Counted from the stretch's first letter, positions 41,354 to 50,945 are shown. The stretch: 64,000 nucleotides of DNA from Nitrosopumilaceae archaeon (GCA_022823825.1 JAJEHG010000065.1:1-64000), one strand, 5' to 3'. Notes: a model not told the origin generated them from the sequence alone. Program-made: numbers and translations.

Positions 41354-43441
41354 GCGGAGGGCCTCCCGGAGCCGGTCTGCATCGCGTATGGGCAGCGAGC
41401 ATACAGAATCCCGGCACACGTACGCGCTTGCCTGCCCCTCGTCAAACTCCTTGCCGGCAAAAAACGGGTACTTTAGGACGCCGTCAAGCTGCTCCCGGCT
41501 CCGGATTCCGACTATAATCGAGTCGGGCAGGTATGCGGAGAGCACCATCCTGCACATGCCCGGGTTGGCAGGCGTGTTCAGCAGCGTGACCTCGCTGGAT
41601 CCTGCAAGCATCGTAGACATTACGTTGAGCATGTATCCGAACGCAAACGGGTTCTCGGCGCACGCGTGGGCCTGGGAGCGGACTGACGCGCTACACGCGT
41701 CAAGGAACGGGCGCTCCCCCGTCATGTGGTACAGCCGCAGCAGGACGTGCGCTGCGACGGAGTTTCCGGACGGCACGGAGAGGTCGTACCGGCTCTGCGG
41801 CCTGATTATCAGGCTCTCGTGCATGCGTCCCGTCATGAAAAAGCCCGACGTCTCCTCGTCCCAGAACTCTGAGAGAATCACGCGGCCCATCCGTATGGCG
41901 GACTCCAGATACTCCGCGTCTGGTTCGACCTCAAAGACGTCCAAAAGCGCGCACGCGAGATACGCGTAATCCTCCAGGTATCCGTCTATCCGGGCCCTGC
42001 CGTCCTTGTACGTGCGCAGCAGCCTGCCGTCGCGGAACATCTCGGACCGCATAAAGGACAGGCACTTCTTTGCCGCGTCAAGGTATGCCGAGTCGCCGGA
42101 CGCGCGGTACCCCCTTGCAAGGGCGGAGACGAACAGCGCGTTCCACGACACCAGAATCTTCTGGTCAAGCCCCGGGGGTACGCGGCCCGCGCGACGCGCC
42201 TCCAAGAGTGTCGCGGCAGACCTCTCTAAAGACGCCTGCGCGTCGTACTCGGACATGCCCGTCTTGAACGCGGCAGTCGACAGCGCTATGTTGTTGCACA
42301 GGATGGTGCTGCCCTCCCAGTTGCCGCCGTCCGTCACGTCATAGTACAGGCAGAAGAGATCCGCGTCGCGCGTGCCGGCCCCGAGAACCTCCAGAACCTC
42401 GCGCTTGGTCCACGTATAGTACCTGCCCTCCACGCCCTCAGAGTCCGCGTCGTACGCAGAGTAAAAGCCGCCCAGGGGCGAGGCCATCTCCCGCAGCACA
42501 AAGTCAAGCGTCTTTTTCATGACGTCGAGGTAGAACTCCTTCTTGGTCAGCTGGTACGCCTCGGCGTAGTTGACAGGAATGAGCGCGTTGTCATACAGCA
42601 TCTTTTCGAAATGGGGGACAAGCCAGCGGGCGTCGGTGGAGTACCGGTGGAATCCGCCCCCTATCTGGTCAAATATTCCCCCGCGCGCCATCCTGTCAAG
42701 CGTCTTTAGCGCAAACTTTGCAAAGGACTCGTGGCCGGTCGACGCGGCGTACCTGAACAGGAACGATACGCATGCGGCGTTTGGAAACTTCGGCGCCGAG
42801 CCGAACCCCCCGTGCGTATAGTCGCCGTTGTTGTACAGGTTGACGGCGGCCTCGTCCATCGTGGAGCTGTCAAAGCCCAGTTTTCTGCTCGCGCCCGGCT
42901 CCGGCTCGCGCAGGACGGCCCCCGACAGGGAGGCGCCATCCGCCTTTGAGAGGGCGCGCACAAAGTCGTCGGCGCGCGAGCCGACGTCGTTCTGCCTCTC
43001 GGCCCAGGACTGCGCGAGCTGCCTGCAGACGCTCCCAAACCCGGGCCTTCCGTGCGAGTCAAGCGGCGGGTAGTACGTCCCGACGTGGAACGGCTTCTGG
43101 TCCGGAGTCAGAAAGACGCTCAGCGGCCAGCCGCCCTGCCCCGTCGCCATCTGGCACGCCTTTTGGTAAATGTCGTCTATGTCGGGGCGCTCCTCCCTGT
43201 CCACCTTTATGTTTACAAAGTTCGAGTTCATGAACGACGCAATATCCTCGTTCTCAAACGACTCGTGGGCCATCACGTGGCACCAGTGGCACGAGCTGTA
43301 CCCGACGCTCAGAAATATCGGCCTGTTCTCGTTTTTGGCCCTGTCGAGGGCCTCGTCGCCCCACGGGTACCAGTCGACGGGGTTTTCGGCGTGTTGCAAG
43401 AGGTACGGGCTGGTCTCCCCTGCAAGCCGGTTCTTGGGCAT
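41333..43441 (-). CDS. thioredoxin-like DUF255 (YyaL/SSP411) protein
   Basis: A 702-residue protein of the YyaL/spermatogenesis-associated protein 20 family. The N-terminal thioredoxin-like domain has [20 protein letters not shown] and the CxxC site in [14 protein letters not shown] (about 50-55), then [10 protein letters not shown] and [12 protein letters not shown]. The remaining 500 residues form an (alpha/alpha)6 barrel related to glycan epimerases ([26 protein letters not shown]). Full length and intact. Biochemical activity of the family is unsettled. A TATA-like box (CATACAAATAG) lies 26 nt upstream. Confidence 0.9.
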   Translation of the reverse strand: MPKNRLAGETSPYLLQHAENPVDWYPWGDEALDRAKNENRPIFLSVGYSSCHWCHVMAHESFENEDIASFMNSNFVNIKVDREERPDIDDIYQKACQMATGQGGWPLSVFLTPDQKPFHVGTYYPPLDSHGRPGFGSVCRQLAQSWAERQNDVGSRADDFVRALSKADGASLSGAVLREPEPGASRKLGFDSSTMDEAAVNLYNNGDYTHGGFGSAPKFPNAACVSFLFRYAASTGHESFAKFALKTLDRMARGGIFDQIGGGFHRYSTDARWLVPHFEKMLYDNALIPVNYAEAYQLTKKEFYLDVMKKTLDFVLREMASPLGGFYSAYDADSEGVEGRYYTWTKREVLEVLGAGTRDADLFCLYYDVTDGGNWEGSTILCNNIALSTAAFKTGMSEYDAQASLERSAATLLEARRAGRVPPGLDQKILVSWNALFVSALARGYRASGDSAYLDAAKKCLSFMRSEMFRDGRLLRTYKDGRARIDGYLEDYAYLACALLDVFEVEPDAEYLESAIRMGRVILSEFWDEETSGFFMTGRMHESLIIRPQSRYDLSVPSGNSVAAHVLLRLYHMTGERPFLDACSASVRSQAHACAENPFAFGYMLNVMSTMLAGSSEVTLLNTPANPGMCRMVLSAYLPDSIIVGIRSREQLDGVLKYPFFAGKEFDEGQASAYVCRDSVCSLPIRDADRLREALRLDPSEV

Positions 43442-43630
43442 GTACGTGACGGGGTAGCGTTCCTATTTGTATGGATCCGCGCGTAGACGGTGTCTGGGCC
43501 CAGCGCGCCGCCTTCTTTTGCAAGCGATGCCAGACGTATGCAGCCCGTACATGCAAGGCGCCGAGGCCGTCGCACCCCAGGCAAGGGCCGCACATGCGCG
43601 CTTTAAATCGGGCGCGAGCAGGCCCACCGC

Positions 43631-43975
43631 ATGCCGGCAAGGGGTCCTGTAAGCGTCACAAGGCAGTGCATATATGCGGCCATTCCCGTTTTGGACATAT
43701 ATTCGGCATACCACATCAAAAAGCTCAGGCGATACCTGCTTGTCATTCTGTGCACGGTCGTGATCCCCCAAGTTGCAGTCGAGTTTGCGCTGTTTGACAG
43801 CATGCTGGAAATCCAAGAGGCGTTCACCGCCTTTTTGTACCCGGGGTCAGAGAATTTTGTACAGAGTGTTTATGTCATGCTGTGGACTGCAGGCGGCATA
43901 GCATGGTCAGTCGTGCTCATCAGGCGGTGGTCAATGCGGTGGAACGCCGGCAGGCCGTGGGATCACCACGCGTAA
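43631..43975 (+). CDS. small membrane protein
   Basis: A 114-residue protein with two predicted membrane helices (YLLVILCTVVIPQVAVEFAL, about 35-55, and VYVMLWTAGGIAWSVVLI, about 80-98) and a basic C-terminus (RRWSMRWNAGRPWDHH). The TATA-like box TTTAAATC (43603-43610) is centred 25 nt before ATG 43631. No family recognised. Confidence 0.6.
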   Translation: MPARGPVSVTRQCIYAAIPVLDIYSAYHIKKLRRYLLVILCTVVIPQVAVEFALFDSMLEIQEAFTAFLYPGSENFVQSVYVMLWTAGGIAWSVVLIRRWSMRWNAGRPWDHHA

Positions 43976-44077
43976 GAGCTGAGCGGTCGCGTATGCTCCA
44001 AACAATGCGCGCCGCGGCCCCGCCCCCCACGCGCGGTACGGCGCATGCGGCAAGATCCGTCCGGTACGGGCCGCCGG

Positions 44078-44314
44078 CTACCTGTCCCATATGCCCTTGC
44101 CCTCTGTCAGCTCGTATATCCGGACGTTTATCTTTTTGAGCAGCGCGGCCTTGGACTTTGCGGACTTTTTGTCATTTGAATAGTCCTTGCGCTCTATCAT
44201 GGCCTGCAGCCGGACAAGCTCGTCAAGCGAGAGCCGGCCAAAGCCGTCCCTTGACTGCGCTATTATGTTGAGCAGCCTGACGCGCTCCCGGTCCTCGTCT
44301 GCGATCCCCGGCAT
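44078..44314 (-). CDS. small helical hypothetical protein
   Basis: A 78-residue, charged, all-helical protein (RVRLLNIIAQSRDGFGRLSL, then ELVRLQAMIERKDYSNDKKS and ALLKKINVRIYELTEGKG). The TATA-like box GGCTTTAAGACG is centred 26 nt upstream of ATG 44314. It is divergent from the alcohol dehydrogenase gene. No family recognised. Confidence 0.6.
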   Translation of the reverse strand: MPGIADEDRERVRLLNIIAQSRDGFGRLSLDELVRLQAMIERKDYSNDKKSAKSKAALLKKINVRIYELTEGKGIWDR

Positions 44315-44398
44315 GCCTGTACCTCGGGTGCTTGCGTCTTAAAGCCTTCTGACGCGGGTTGGCGAATCTTAAAATTCCATATTTGACACGTGCGTGTG

Positions 44399-45448
44399 AT
44401 GTCAGGCGGCGGCAGCGGTACAATGATGAGGGCGATGGTGCTAGACGAGTGCGGCCCCATCGAGAAGGATCCGCTCAGGCTCGCAAGCATTCCAAGACAC
44501 AGGATAAGCAGGCCTGACGAGGTCCTCATAAAGATAGAGGCCTGCGGCGTATGCCACTCGCAGCTGCACGGCATAGAGGGGGACTGGAGGGACATCGGAA
44601 TACCGCCGGTGCTGCCCACCGTTCCGGGCCACGAGGTAGTCGGCACCATAACAGAGATAGGAAGCGCCGTCACGAAATTCAAGGTAGGCCAGAGGGCAGG
44701 CATAACGCCGCTGCTGGAGGCCTGCAAAAAGTGCCAGTACTGCAGTGAGGGCAAGGAGTACCTGTGCGAATCATCCATTATCACCGGGGAGTCTACACGC
44801 GGCGGATATGCAGAGTACATCACTGCGCCGCAGGACTTTGTAACGCTCGTCCCGGATTCCATGACCCCCGAGTATGCGGCGCCCCTGTTCTGCGCCGGGA
44901 TAACCGCATACAAGGCCGTAAAGGCGGCAGGGCCGCGTCCCGGCATGAGGGTCGGAATCTTTGGGATAGGCGGCGTGGGACACATGGCAGTGCAGTTTGC
45001 AAAGGTAGAGGGCTGCAAGGTGTTCGCGTTCTCCAGGACGCGCAGGCACCTAGAGGTGGCAGAGAGGCTTGGCGCCGTCCGCTCCGTGACGTTCTCAGAG
45101 GACAGCAACTTTGCAGACAATATCAAAAAGGAGATCGGGCTGCTTGACGCGGCAGTCGTGTTTGCCCCGTCCGACGCGGCGACCGACGCGGCAGTCGATC
45201 TGGTCAAGAAGGGGGGCACCATAGTGATTGCAACCGTTGGAAAGAGCCCCAAGTTCCTGGCGTTTGAAGAAAAGACGATCAGGGGCACCCTGATAGGATC
45301 CACAAAGGACATGGAGGAGGTAGTCAGGATATGCGGCGAGAGTAACCTGGAGGTCGTGTCCCAGGCATACCCGCTTGAGGAGGCAAACAGGGTGCTGCGG
45401 CTGCTCAAAGAGTCAGAGATTGACGCCCGCGCCGTACTGGTGCCGTGA
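44399..45448 (+). CDS. zinc-dependent alcohol dehydrogenase
   Basis: Medium-chain dehydrogenase/reductase oxidising an alcohol or reducing an aldehyde with NAD(P). The catalytic zinc site is in CGVCHSQLHGIEGDW and GHEVVG; the structural zinc cluster is CKKCQYCSEGKEYLC; the Rossmann motif is GIFGIGGVGHMAVQFAK. The 349-residue length is normal. ATG 44399 is set by a TATA-like box (CTTAAAAT) about 27 nt upstream, so an earlier GTG at 44390 is not used. Substrate unknown. Its stop codon overlaps an ATG (TGATG at 45446-45450), suggesting coupling to a downstream small ORF. Confidence 0.92.
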   Translation: MSGGGSGTMMRAMVLDECGPIEKDPLRLASIPRHRISRPDEVLIKIEACGVCHSQLHGIEGDWRDIGIPPVLPTVPGHEVVGTITEIGSAVTKFKVGQRAGITPLLEACKKCQYCSEGKEYLCESSIITGESTRGGYAEYITAPQDFVTLVPDSMTPEYAAPLFCAGITAYKAVKAAGPRPGMRVGIFGIGGVGHMAVQFAKVEGCKVFAFSRTRRHLEVAERLGAVRSVTFSEDSNFADNIKKEIGLLDAAVVFAPSDAATDAAVDLVKKGGTIVIATVGKSPKFLAFEEKTIRGTLIGSTKDMEEVVRICGESNLEVVSQAYPLEEANRVLRLLKESEIDARAVLVP

Positions 45449-45493
45449 TGACGGAGATCATGCCCTTGGCAAAAAGGAGATGTCGGCGCTACG

Positions 45494-45643
45494 AACTGTA
45501 AGGGATGCCACCACACGCACGAGGCCCACAAGGACGACGACAGAAGCGACTCGCTTCTGAAGGCAGGCAGTTGCGTTGTCCCTGCATGCAGGTGCAAGGA
45601 GTACGTCGATCCCATAGGGGAGATAGACGAGGAGCTGGTGTAA
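45494..45643 (+). CDS. small Cys-rich protein; start lost or frameshifted
   Basis: The frame encodes NCKGCHHTHEAHK, about 20 residues, then a CVVPACRCKEYVDPIGEIDE end: four to five Cys and several His in a compact zinc-binding pattern that looks real. No ATG, GTG or TTG exists in this frame after the stop at 45449. ATG 45448, overlapping the dehydrogenase stop, opens a neighbouring frame that would join this one after a single-base shift. So this may carry an indel or use a rare start codon. Coordinates mark the credible coding part only. Confidence 0.4.
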   Translation, partial: NCKGCHHTHEAHKDDDRSDSLLKAGSCVVPACRCKEYVDPIGEIDEELV

Positions 45644-45647
45644 GTTC

Positions 45648-45655
45648 ATATTAAC
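45648..45655 (+). promoter_or_regulatory. TATA-like box before a 9-codon leader ORF
   Basis: ATATTAAC, centred 24 nt upstream of ATG 45675. That ATG opens a 9-codon ORF ending TGA at 45702-45704, overlapping the ATG of the next gene. Confidence 0.45.
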
Positions 45656-45703
45656 GGCAGAGGTGTGCCGGCTCATGGAAAATGCGAGGGGCAGAATGAA
45701 GTG

Positions 45704-45967
45704 ATGCCGCACGGTAACCACAAGCCCTCAGAGGAGATGCTAAAGGAGATGGACAACACGCTCTCAAGGCTCAACGCCATGGAGATAGTTGCCTCAGACG
45801 AATTTCAAAAGGATACGATAAAGATAATGAGAATGCTAGTGGAGGGGCAGATGCACTCTGTCAGGGAGTTTGACCACCTCAAAAAGGCCATGGACATAAC
45901 GCTGGAGCAGATATTCAAGGTACAGAACCAGGTAAGCGGGCAGGCCTCTGGCACCGGCCAGAGCTGA
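45704..45967 (+). CDS. small coiled-coil hypothetical protein with 9-codon leader ORF
   Basis: An 87-residue helical protein (SEEMLKEMDNTLSRLNAME, then MRMLVEGQMHSVREFDHLKK and ITLEQIFKVQNQV), probably a coiled coil. The start at ATG 45704 is chosen because a leaderless 9-codon ORF (MENARGRMK, 45675-45704) ends in TGA overlapping this ATG, as for the helicase at 35756. GTG 45665 is the longer in-frame alternative but lies only about 13 nt from the TATA box. Function unknown. Confidence 0.5.
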   Translation: MPHGNHKPSEEMLKEMDNTLSRLNAMEIVASDEFQKDTIKIMRMLVEGQMHSVREFDHLKKAMDITLEQIFKVQNQVSGQASGTGQS

Positions 45968-45989
45968 CCATGTTCAACGCGGGCCGCTG

Positions 45990-46640
45990 TCAGTCCAAGC
46001 GCGTCTCGCTCATGTTGCAGCCGGCGCACCTGTACAGGGAGGAGCCCGGGCCAATCCTCTTTTCCAGATTCATGCCGGAGCCGCAGCACGGGCATAAGAT
46101 CGCGTCCCGCGGGGGGCTTGGCTCGGATGGCGCGGGGTTGGCAGGCTTTGTTGGAGGCGGCGGTTCTGCGCCACCGGACGGGGCAGGCTCGGCCATTTCG
46201 GGGCCGGTATTGTCACCGGCGGCATTTTCACCGGCATCGTCACTGGCGATGTCACCGGCGGCATCAGCGGCATCGGTCCGGCGCACGTTATAGCTAGGCC
46301 CTTGCTCAGGCAGGTCGGCGGCGGGGTTGCACGGCGGTTTATAGCTGCGTATGATGCGCTGCAGTACGGTCCGGCGCCTTTGCGCGCCAGAGTCCTTCAT
46401 TGGAAATACGGCCAGGTACAATGCCGAATCAGAGCCCGCCTTCTCAACCCAGCACTTGAACTGCTCGTGCTGTATGAAGAAGGCCTTGTCGTCGGTATGT
46501 TCGCAGTCGCCCGCATGCAATATGTTAAAACGGTCACGGTCCCTCGACAGAACAGCATACAAGAGCTCGCCCATCGGAGGCCCCCACTCGGAGAGCGGCA
46601 CGGGCCCCAGGAATTCGTACTGCAGTATCTGTATGCCCAT
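45990..46640 (-). CDS. hypothetical protein with C-terminal zinc ribbon
   Basis: A 216-residue protein. Residues 1-105 are a mixed alpha/beta domain (GIQILQYEFLGPVPLSEWGP, FNILHAGDCEHTDDKAFFIQ) of no family I know. A roughly 70-residue Ala/Asp/Pro-rich linker follows, with short repeated GDIASDD/GDNTGPE-like segments. The C-terminus is a zinc ribbon, CPCCGSGMNLEKRIGPG then YRCAGC. A promoter is only weakly visible; the start is ATG 46640, with ATG 46688 as alternative. Confidence 0.6.
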   Translation of the reverse strand: MGIQILQYEFLGPVPLSEWGPPMGELLYAVLSRDRDRFNILHAGDCEHTDDKAFFIQHEQFKCWVEKAGSDSALYLAVFPMKDSGAQRRRTVLQRIIRSYKPPCNPAADLPEQGPSYNVRRTDAADAAGDIASDDAGENAAGDNTGPEMAEPAPSGGAEPPPPTKPANPAPSEPSPPRDAILCPCCGSGMNLEKRIGPGSSLYRCAGCNMSETRLD

Positions 46641-46938
46641 GCCATCAAAAGGGGGCACATGTTTTTCACTGTTTCCTGCGTCGCACACATGCAGAGATTG
46701 CCAGAAGTGCCGGACGGGTGTTCGGGGCGTATCCCTGCAAACCGCGCCAATCTACTTTAAGACCCGTCGCCGCATTTGCAAGCTCGTCGCACACCGTTCA
46801 AATTTCACGAGAGCTGGCAGAACCGTCATGTCTCGTCAGTCCCGGCATCCGGGGGGGGAGACTTGAAACAAGATCAGACCGGGGCCGGCATTATTGGCCT
46901 TGAAAGGATTAAATTCGAGGATCGGCGGCGCACAGCAG

Positions 46939-47187
46939 ATGAGCAATCCTCACAACCACGCCAAGGTTGGACATGCCATGATCGTAGTCTCTGCAAGCCT
47001 AGCTGCAATCGGCCTCTTGGCGCTCGCAATAGGCTCCGACGTGCTGTTTGCCGACAACATGCAGAGGGACAGCACCATACACTTTAACGAATGCAAGGCC
47101 AACGACTTTAGGGCCGAGGGATGCGAAAAGTACCACGACAGGATCAACAACGCCATATCGGGCATCTATGTCGACTTGGACGAGTGA
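46939..47187 (+). CDS. small membrane-anchored hypothetical protein
   Basis: An 82-residue protein with one membrane helix (AMIVVSASLAAIGLLALAIG, about residues 13-32) and an extracytoplasmic tail holding two Cys (NECKAN and EGCEKYH) that could form a disulfide. ATG 46939 lies 26-29 nt after a TATA-like box (GGATTAAATTC). No family recognised. Confidence 0.6.
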   Translation: MSNPHNHAKVGHAMIVVSASLAAIGLLALAIGSDVLFADNMQRDSTIHFNECKANDFRAEGCEKYHDRINNAISGIYVDLDE

Positions 47188-47316
47188 GGGGCAGGGGCGC
47201 CTACCCGGGCGGCGCTTACGGCATGCATGATCCAGAAAAAAGTACCAACACCCGGGGACGCCAGTTGGACTCAGGGCATCCTTTTATTCCCCCGCTCCCC
47301 CGTGCCAAGGACGGGC

Positions 47317-47562
47317 ATGGCGAATAGGGCGACAGGCATTGCCAGAAAGGGGATGACGTACGCGGGGATAGTAATGCTTGTGACGGGATTTGTATTTCTG
47401 CTGCAGGGCGAGGGAACTATCGGGCCGGAATCGTCGTTTATGTATAAGAATCCAGAATGGTATACGAACGGCAAGGCCATAATGCTGGCAGGCGGCGGGC
47501 TGTGCCTTGCCGCAATCTTCATGCGCGGGGCGCGACGGCCAGAAGAGGCAGGGCAGAAATAA
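47317..47562 (+). CDS. small two-helix membrane protein
   Basis: An 81-residue protein with two hydrophobic segments (MTYAGIVMLVTGFVFLLQ and AIMLAGGGLCLAAIFM) separated by a roughly 25-residue loop, and a basic C-terminus. The upstream TATA-like box (CTTTTATTC) is about 33 nt away. GTG 47302 is an alternative start. No family recognised. Confidence 0.55.
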   Translation: MANRATGIARKGMTYAGIVMLVTGFVFLLQGEGTIGPESSFMYKNPEWYTNGKAIMLAGGGLCLAAIFMRGARRPEEAGQK

Positions 47563-47625
47563 GAATGCACGTGCGCGCCGTCCGATAGCGGCACAAGTAG
47601 CGACAATAGCAACAGCATCCAAAGC

Positions 47626-49068
47626 CTAGAATCCCGCGGATACGGGGTTTGGGGGCTTTATCAGCTCCCGGAGCAGCATTGTTGCAAAAGAGCCCCGGGC
47701 AAGCGAGAACTCCACGGTCTTGGCGTCATCATGCCACGCGTATCCAGAGCACTGTATTACGGCATCCCGGAACCCGCCTTCGCCGCTTGCCTCCTGCATC
47801 TCGTTTAGGAAAAAGGCGCGCGGCTTTACGCCCTCGTCCACGAGTATATCTGACACGTATGGCGCAAACCGCGTCTTTGAGTAGTACGAATAGCCGACGA
47901 TCGGTATCGCCACCGCGTCATTGCGCACGCGTACAAGGCCGCCATGCGCGTCGGCTTCCCGGCCGTTTTTGCCCCCGGATCCCGCCACCGCATGCGAGGT
48001 TCCGTCATACTTGTGGAGGACACCGTTCCTGTCAAAACAGACGTCGCCGGGTTCGGGATCCAGGAGGCTCTCGCCCGCTGCAATGGCCGCGCTCAGGGTG
48101 CGGTTGAACACATACGACTGGTACGCGCTTACATACAACCTGCGCAGCAGGAGCGGAACGGCACGGAGCGCGCGCAAGGGGTCGCCGTGCCTGGCCAGTC
48201 CCTCCAGCACGGTCTTCTCCGTGTCCATGCCCGGTGGCAGCCGCCGCGCCGACTGCGCGTATAACGCAGGGTCTGCAAGGTTCTCCCGTATCTCCCTGCG
48301 CTCCCGCGTGTCGTACGGCGATGCATACTCCAGTATCAGGCGCACGGCCTCGTCATAGTCACCCCTTGTGACGGCCCCGCCGACCATGTGCGTTACGGGG
48401 CGCCCCGAGCCGAACCTCTGATATCCGTAAAAGTTTGGGACCGAGTCCGCATACGCCGCAAAGCCGGCCGGATCGGGCGCTGTTGCCGCTGCCGTGGCAT
48501 CCCCACCGCTGTTGCCGCTGCCGTGGCCGCTCCAGTCCCCAGATATCCGTATGCGGAACCTGTTTCCAAGCATCTGCTTTTTCGTGAGCGGCCTCTTTGT
48601 ATATCCGGCAAATACCAGGCCAAACCTCGAGGCGCTGATGTCGCGGAGCCTCCTGCCCGCGGCCCCGGTCGAGCAGACGTACTGCGTGGTGGCGGCCGAC
48701 GCGTCCTTGAGTCCCAGGGGCTTTAGTCTGGCGCCCGTCATCTTGCGTATGGCGCCGAGCGCGTGCGCAGTGTCGATGCCCCTCTTGCGGAGCGCGTACA
48801 CCGCGTATCCTCTGCCTCTCGCAGACGCGGCCGCGTCCGCGTTGCTGCTGCCATTGCTGCTGCCATTGCTGCTGCTACTGCTGCCGTCACCGTCGCCGCC
48901 GGCGCCAGAGTCGCGTATCATTCTGAGGGCGGCCGGCGACAATATCTCCGACACTACAAAGTCATCCGGCGTCGCCCGTATGCCATACCCGCGGCCGAGC
49001 CCGGGAAACGGCGTGGCATACACGCCCATCCCAATCACTCGATCAATTTCGGGAACTGTGCCGCTCAC
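47626..49068 (-). CDS. truD: tRNA pseudouridine synthase TruD
   Basis: Converts uridine 13 of tRNAs to pseudouridine in bacteria; archaeal members are TruD/Pus7-like. The catalytic Asp is in the GLKDASAATTQYVC motif, and PNFYGYQRFGSGRPVTHMVG is the second family signature. At 480 residues it is longer than usual because of two low-complexity inserts: a Ser/Asn/Gly run near residues 50-80 (microsatellite at 48840-48900) and GHGSGNSGGDATAAAT near 187. The start overlaps the end of the Vgb-like gene by 4 bp (ATGA). Confidence 0.92.
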   Translation of the reverse strand: MSGTVPEIDRVIGMGVYATPFPGLGRGYGIRATPDDFVVSEILSPAALRMIRDSGAGGDGDGSSSSSNGSSNGSSNADAAASARGRGYAVYALRKRGIDTAHALGAIRKMTGARLKPLGLKDASAATTQYVCSTGAAGRRLRDISASRFGLVFAGYTKRPLTKKQMLGNRFRIRISGDWSGHGSGNSGGDATAAATAPDPAGFAAYADSVPNFYGYQRFGSGRPVTHMVGGAVTRGDYDEAVRLILEYASPYDTRERREIRENLADPALYAQSARRLPPGMDTEKTVLEGLARHGDPLRALRAVPLLLRRLYVSAYQSYVFNRTLSAAIAAGESLLDPEPGDVCFDRNGVLHKYDGTSHAVAGSGGKNGREADAHGGLVRVRNDAVAIPIVGYSYYSKTRFAPYVSDILVDEGVKPRAFFLNEMQEASGEGGFRDAVIQCSGYAWHDDAKTVEFSLARGSFATMLLRELIKPPNPVSAGF

Positions 49069-50792
49069 TGTACAATCACTGTGACGAACCTACCCACCGA
49101 CACATCGGGCGCCTGGGCGCCCAAAAGAACCTTGTATATCCCGCTTGGCGCGTCACCGGCGACAGCGATCAGGACCGGGATCCCCGACAGGTTTGCATCG
49201 TATGCCCGGCCGTCGTAGCCGTCTCCGTCTTGCGCTCCCGCACCGGCCAGCATGGTGGCAAGAACATACGGGCTGCCGGATACCGCAAACGGCTCGATCT
49301 GCGCGGACCGGTCGCCGCTGTCCGCAGCGGGGCCCGTAACGTCAAACGTCACGCTTGCGGTTCCGCCGGGAGGGGCAGCGGTGAACTGCGTCGACGGTTC
49401 CACGTCAAAGGGCGCCGGAACCGAGGTGTCCACCACCCCTATCTTGTTCTCGGCCCACTCTGTAAACCATATCTTGTCCCCGTGCACGTCGAGATCAAAG
49501 ACCTGCGCAACGCCGCACCTCTCAGATGCCATGCCCCCTGCCGCGTCCGGATCCGCCGCGGACTGTGAGGCGTCACCGCTGTCGGGGCCACCATAGGCGC
49601 CATCGCCGGGCACCGCCCCGCAGTCGGCCCAGTACGGGTTCTTTGACGGCACGTGGTACTCTACAATCCTCTGCAGTATGGGGTCCAGGACCGAGATGTT
49701 GTTTGACGTCTGCGAGTTGAACACCAGGCGCCCCGCATCGTCCGCGGTCATCCAGTACGGGCGCGACAGGGGGGACTTTATCACCCCGGTCTTGTTTCCG
49801 TACGTCGACTCTATTGGCGATGCGGTCACATACTGCGTGAAGAGTCCCATCGCAGGATCATACTCGAATACGGACGACGACGTGGTGTCCGCAAGCCAGA
49901 TGCCTCCGTCGCCGGATATCGCAATTCCGTTGGGGGTCTGGACGGTCGGGGGGAGCTCGATCAGGTCCACAAAGTCGATTGGCGGCAGGTACGCCTGCCC
50001 CGTCGTTGCGGCGACGTCCACGTACCTGTCGTGGTCAAACCGGACAAGGTAGCCGTCGCCCCCCGGCATTCCATCCCACGAGGTATACCAGATGTACCCT
50101 TCCGCGTCCGGGACAAAGCCGGACGTAACCGTCCCGTCTATCGGCGACGGCGCCACCAGGAACCTGTCAGGCTGGCTGGGATCCAAGAACACGAGCATGT
50201 TTCCATAAAAGTCGTTCACCACGATCCTGGAGCCGTCCACGATCAGCCGCTGCGGCAGCGGATCCGGCACCGCGGCGGGCACGGGGAGCCGGCCGTACTG
50301 CCCGGTTATGGGATGGAACATCCACATAGAGTCCGACGCGTCGTCGGTAAACCAGACCATCCCGTCGGGCGCATGGTCCATCCCCCACATCATGGAGACT
50401 GCGCCCTCAGGCCAGGAGGGGTTCGGGTACTCGGTAAACGTCTCGGTCTCCAGGTCAAACGTCGCCACCCTGCCCGTGTTGGACTCGGCAAACCACGGGT
50501 TCCCGTCATAGTCCACGGCAATGGCAAGCGGGTTGGTGCACTCGGTCGGGATTGCAAACTCCCGTATGTATGCAGTCGACAGCGGCGGCAGCCCCGTGCC
50601 ACAGTACCTGACGCGGTCGGCCTCCTCGTAGTTTGCAGAATAGTCTAGGTCGAGACCCGCTACTGACGGCGCAGGGGATCCCATGCCACGCTCGTCCGGC
50701 TCCACTCCGGGTATGGCAATCACCACAAGTGACGTTATCAGGATCCCCCCAAAAAACACAGTCACGAATATGCCTTTGGCGCGCTGCTTCAT
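49065..50792 (-). CDS. exported Vgb/streptogramin-lyase-like beta-propeller protein
   Basis: A 575-residue exported or membrane-anchored protein: N-terminal helix (GIFVTVFFGGILITSLVVIA, residues 8-27), then six or seven propeller blades with the recurrent NPWFAESNTGRVATFD, GMVWFTDDASDSMW, GIWLADTTSSSVFEYD and KIWFTEWAENKIGVVD motifs of the NHL/Vgb group, and a C-terminal beta domain. The His residues needed for true streptogramin lyases cannot be confirmed; a binding or surface role is likelier. A TATA-like box (GATATTAACGG) lies 25 nt upstream of ATG 50792. First gene of a pair with truD, an odd functional pairing. Confidence 0.85.
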   Translation of the reverse strand: MKQRAKGIFVTVFFGGILITSLVVIAIPGVEPDERGMGSPAPSVAGLDLDYSANYEEADRVRYCGTGLPPLSTAYIREFAIPTECTNPLAIAVDYDGNPWFAESNTGRVATFDLETETFTEYPNPSWPEGAVSMMWGMDHAPDGMVWFTDDASDSMWMFHPITGQYGRLPVPAAVPDPLPQRLIVDGSRIVVNDFYGNMLVFLDPSQPDRFLVAPSPIDGTVTSGFVPDAEGYIWYTSWDGMPGGDGYLVRFDHDRYVDVAATTGQAYLPPIDFVDLIELPPTVQTPNGIAISGDGGIWLADTTSSSVFEYDPAMGLFTQYVTASPIESTYGNKTGVIKSPLSRPYWMTADDAGRLVFNSQTSNNISVLDPILQRIVEYHVPSKNPYWADCGAVPGDGAYGGPDSGDASQSAADPDAAGGMASERCGVAQVFDLDVHGDKIWFTEWAENKIGVVDTSVPAPFDVEPSTQFTAAPPGGTASVTFDVTGPAADSGDRSAQIEPFAVSGSPYVLATMLAGAGAQDGDGYDGRAYDANLSGIPVLIAVAGDAPSGIYKVLLGAQAPDVSVGRFVTVIVQ

Positions 50793-50945
50793 GCCAGCGG
50801 TATCGCGGCACCGTTAATATCTCTCTCTATGAACAGTTGGCAGGCGGCAGCGGGGCGGGTGGAGAGCCTAGAAGGCGCGGACGGGCGGGGGCCGCACGTC
50901 CGCGGCACGGCGGGCAACGGCATGCGCGGGCCAGGCCACGCACCT

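Noticed and set aside
44263..45615. 450-codon - strand frame opposite the alcohol dehydrogenase
   Set aside because: Antisense shadow caused by high GC; the sense protein has both zinc sites intact.
46740..46860. GTTCAAAT-containing stretch as a possible tRNA T-loop
   Set aside because: No acceptor, D-arm or anticodon-arm pairing could be made around it.
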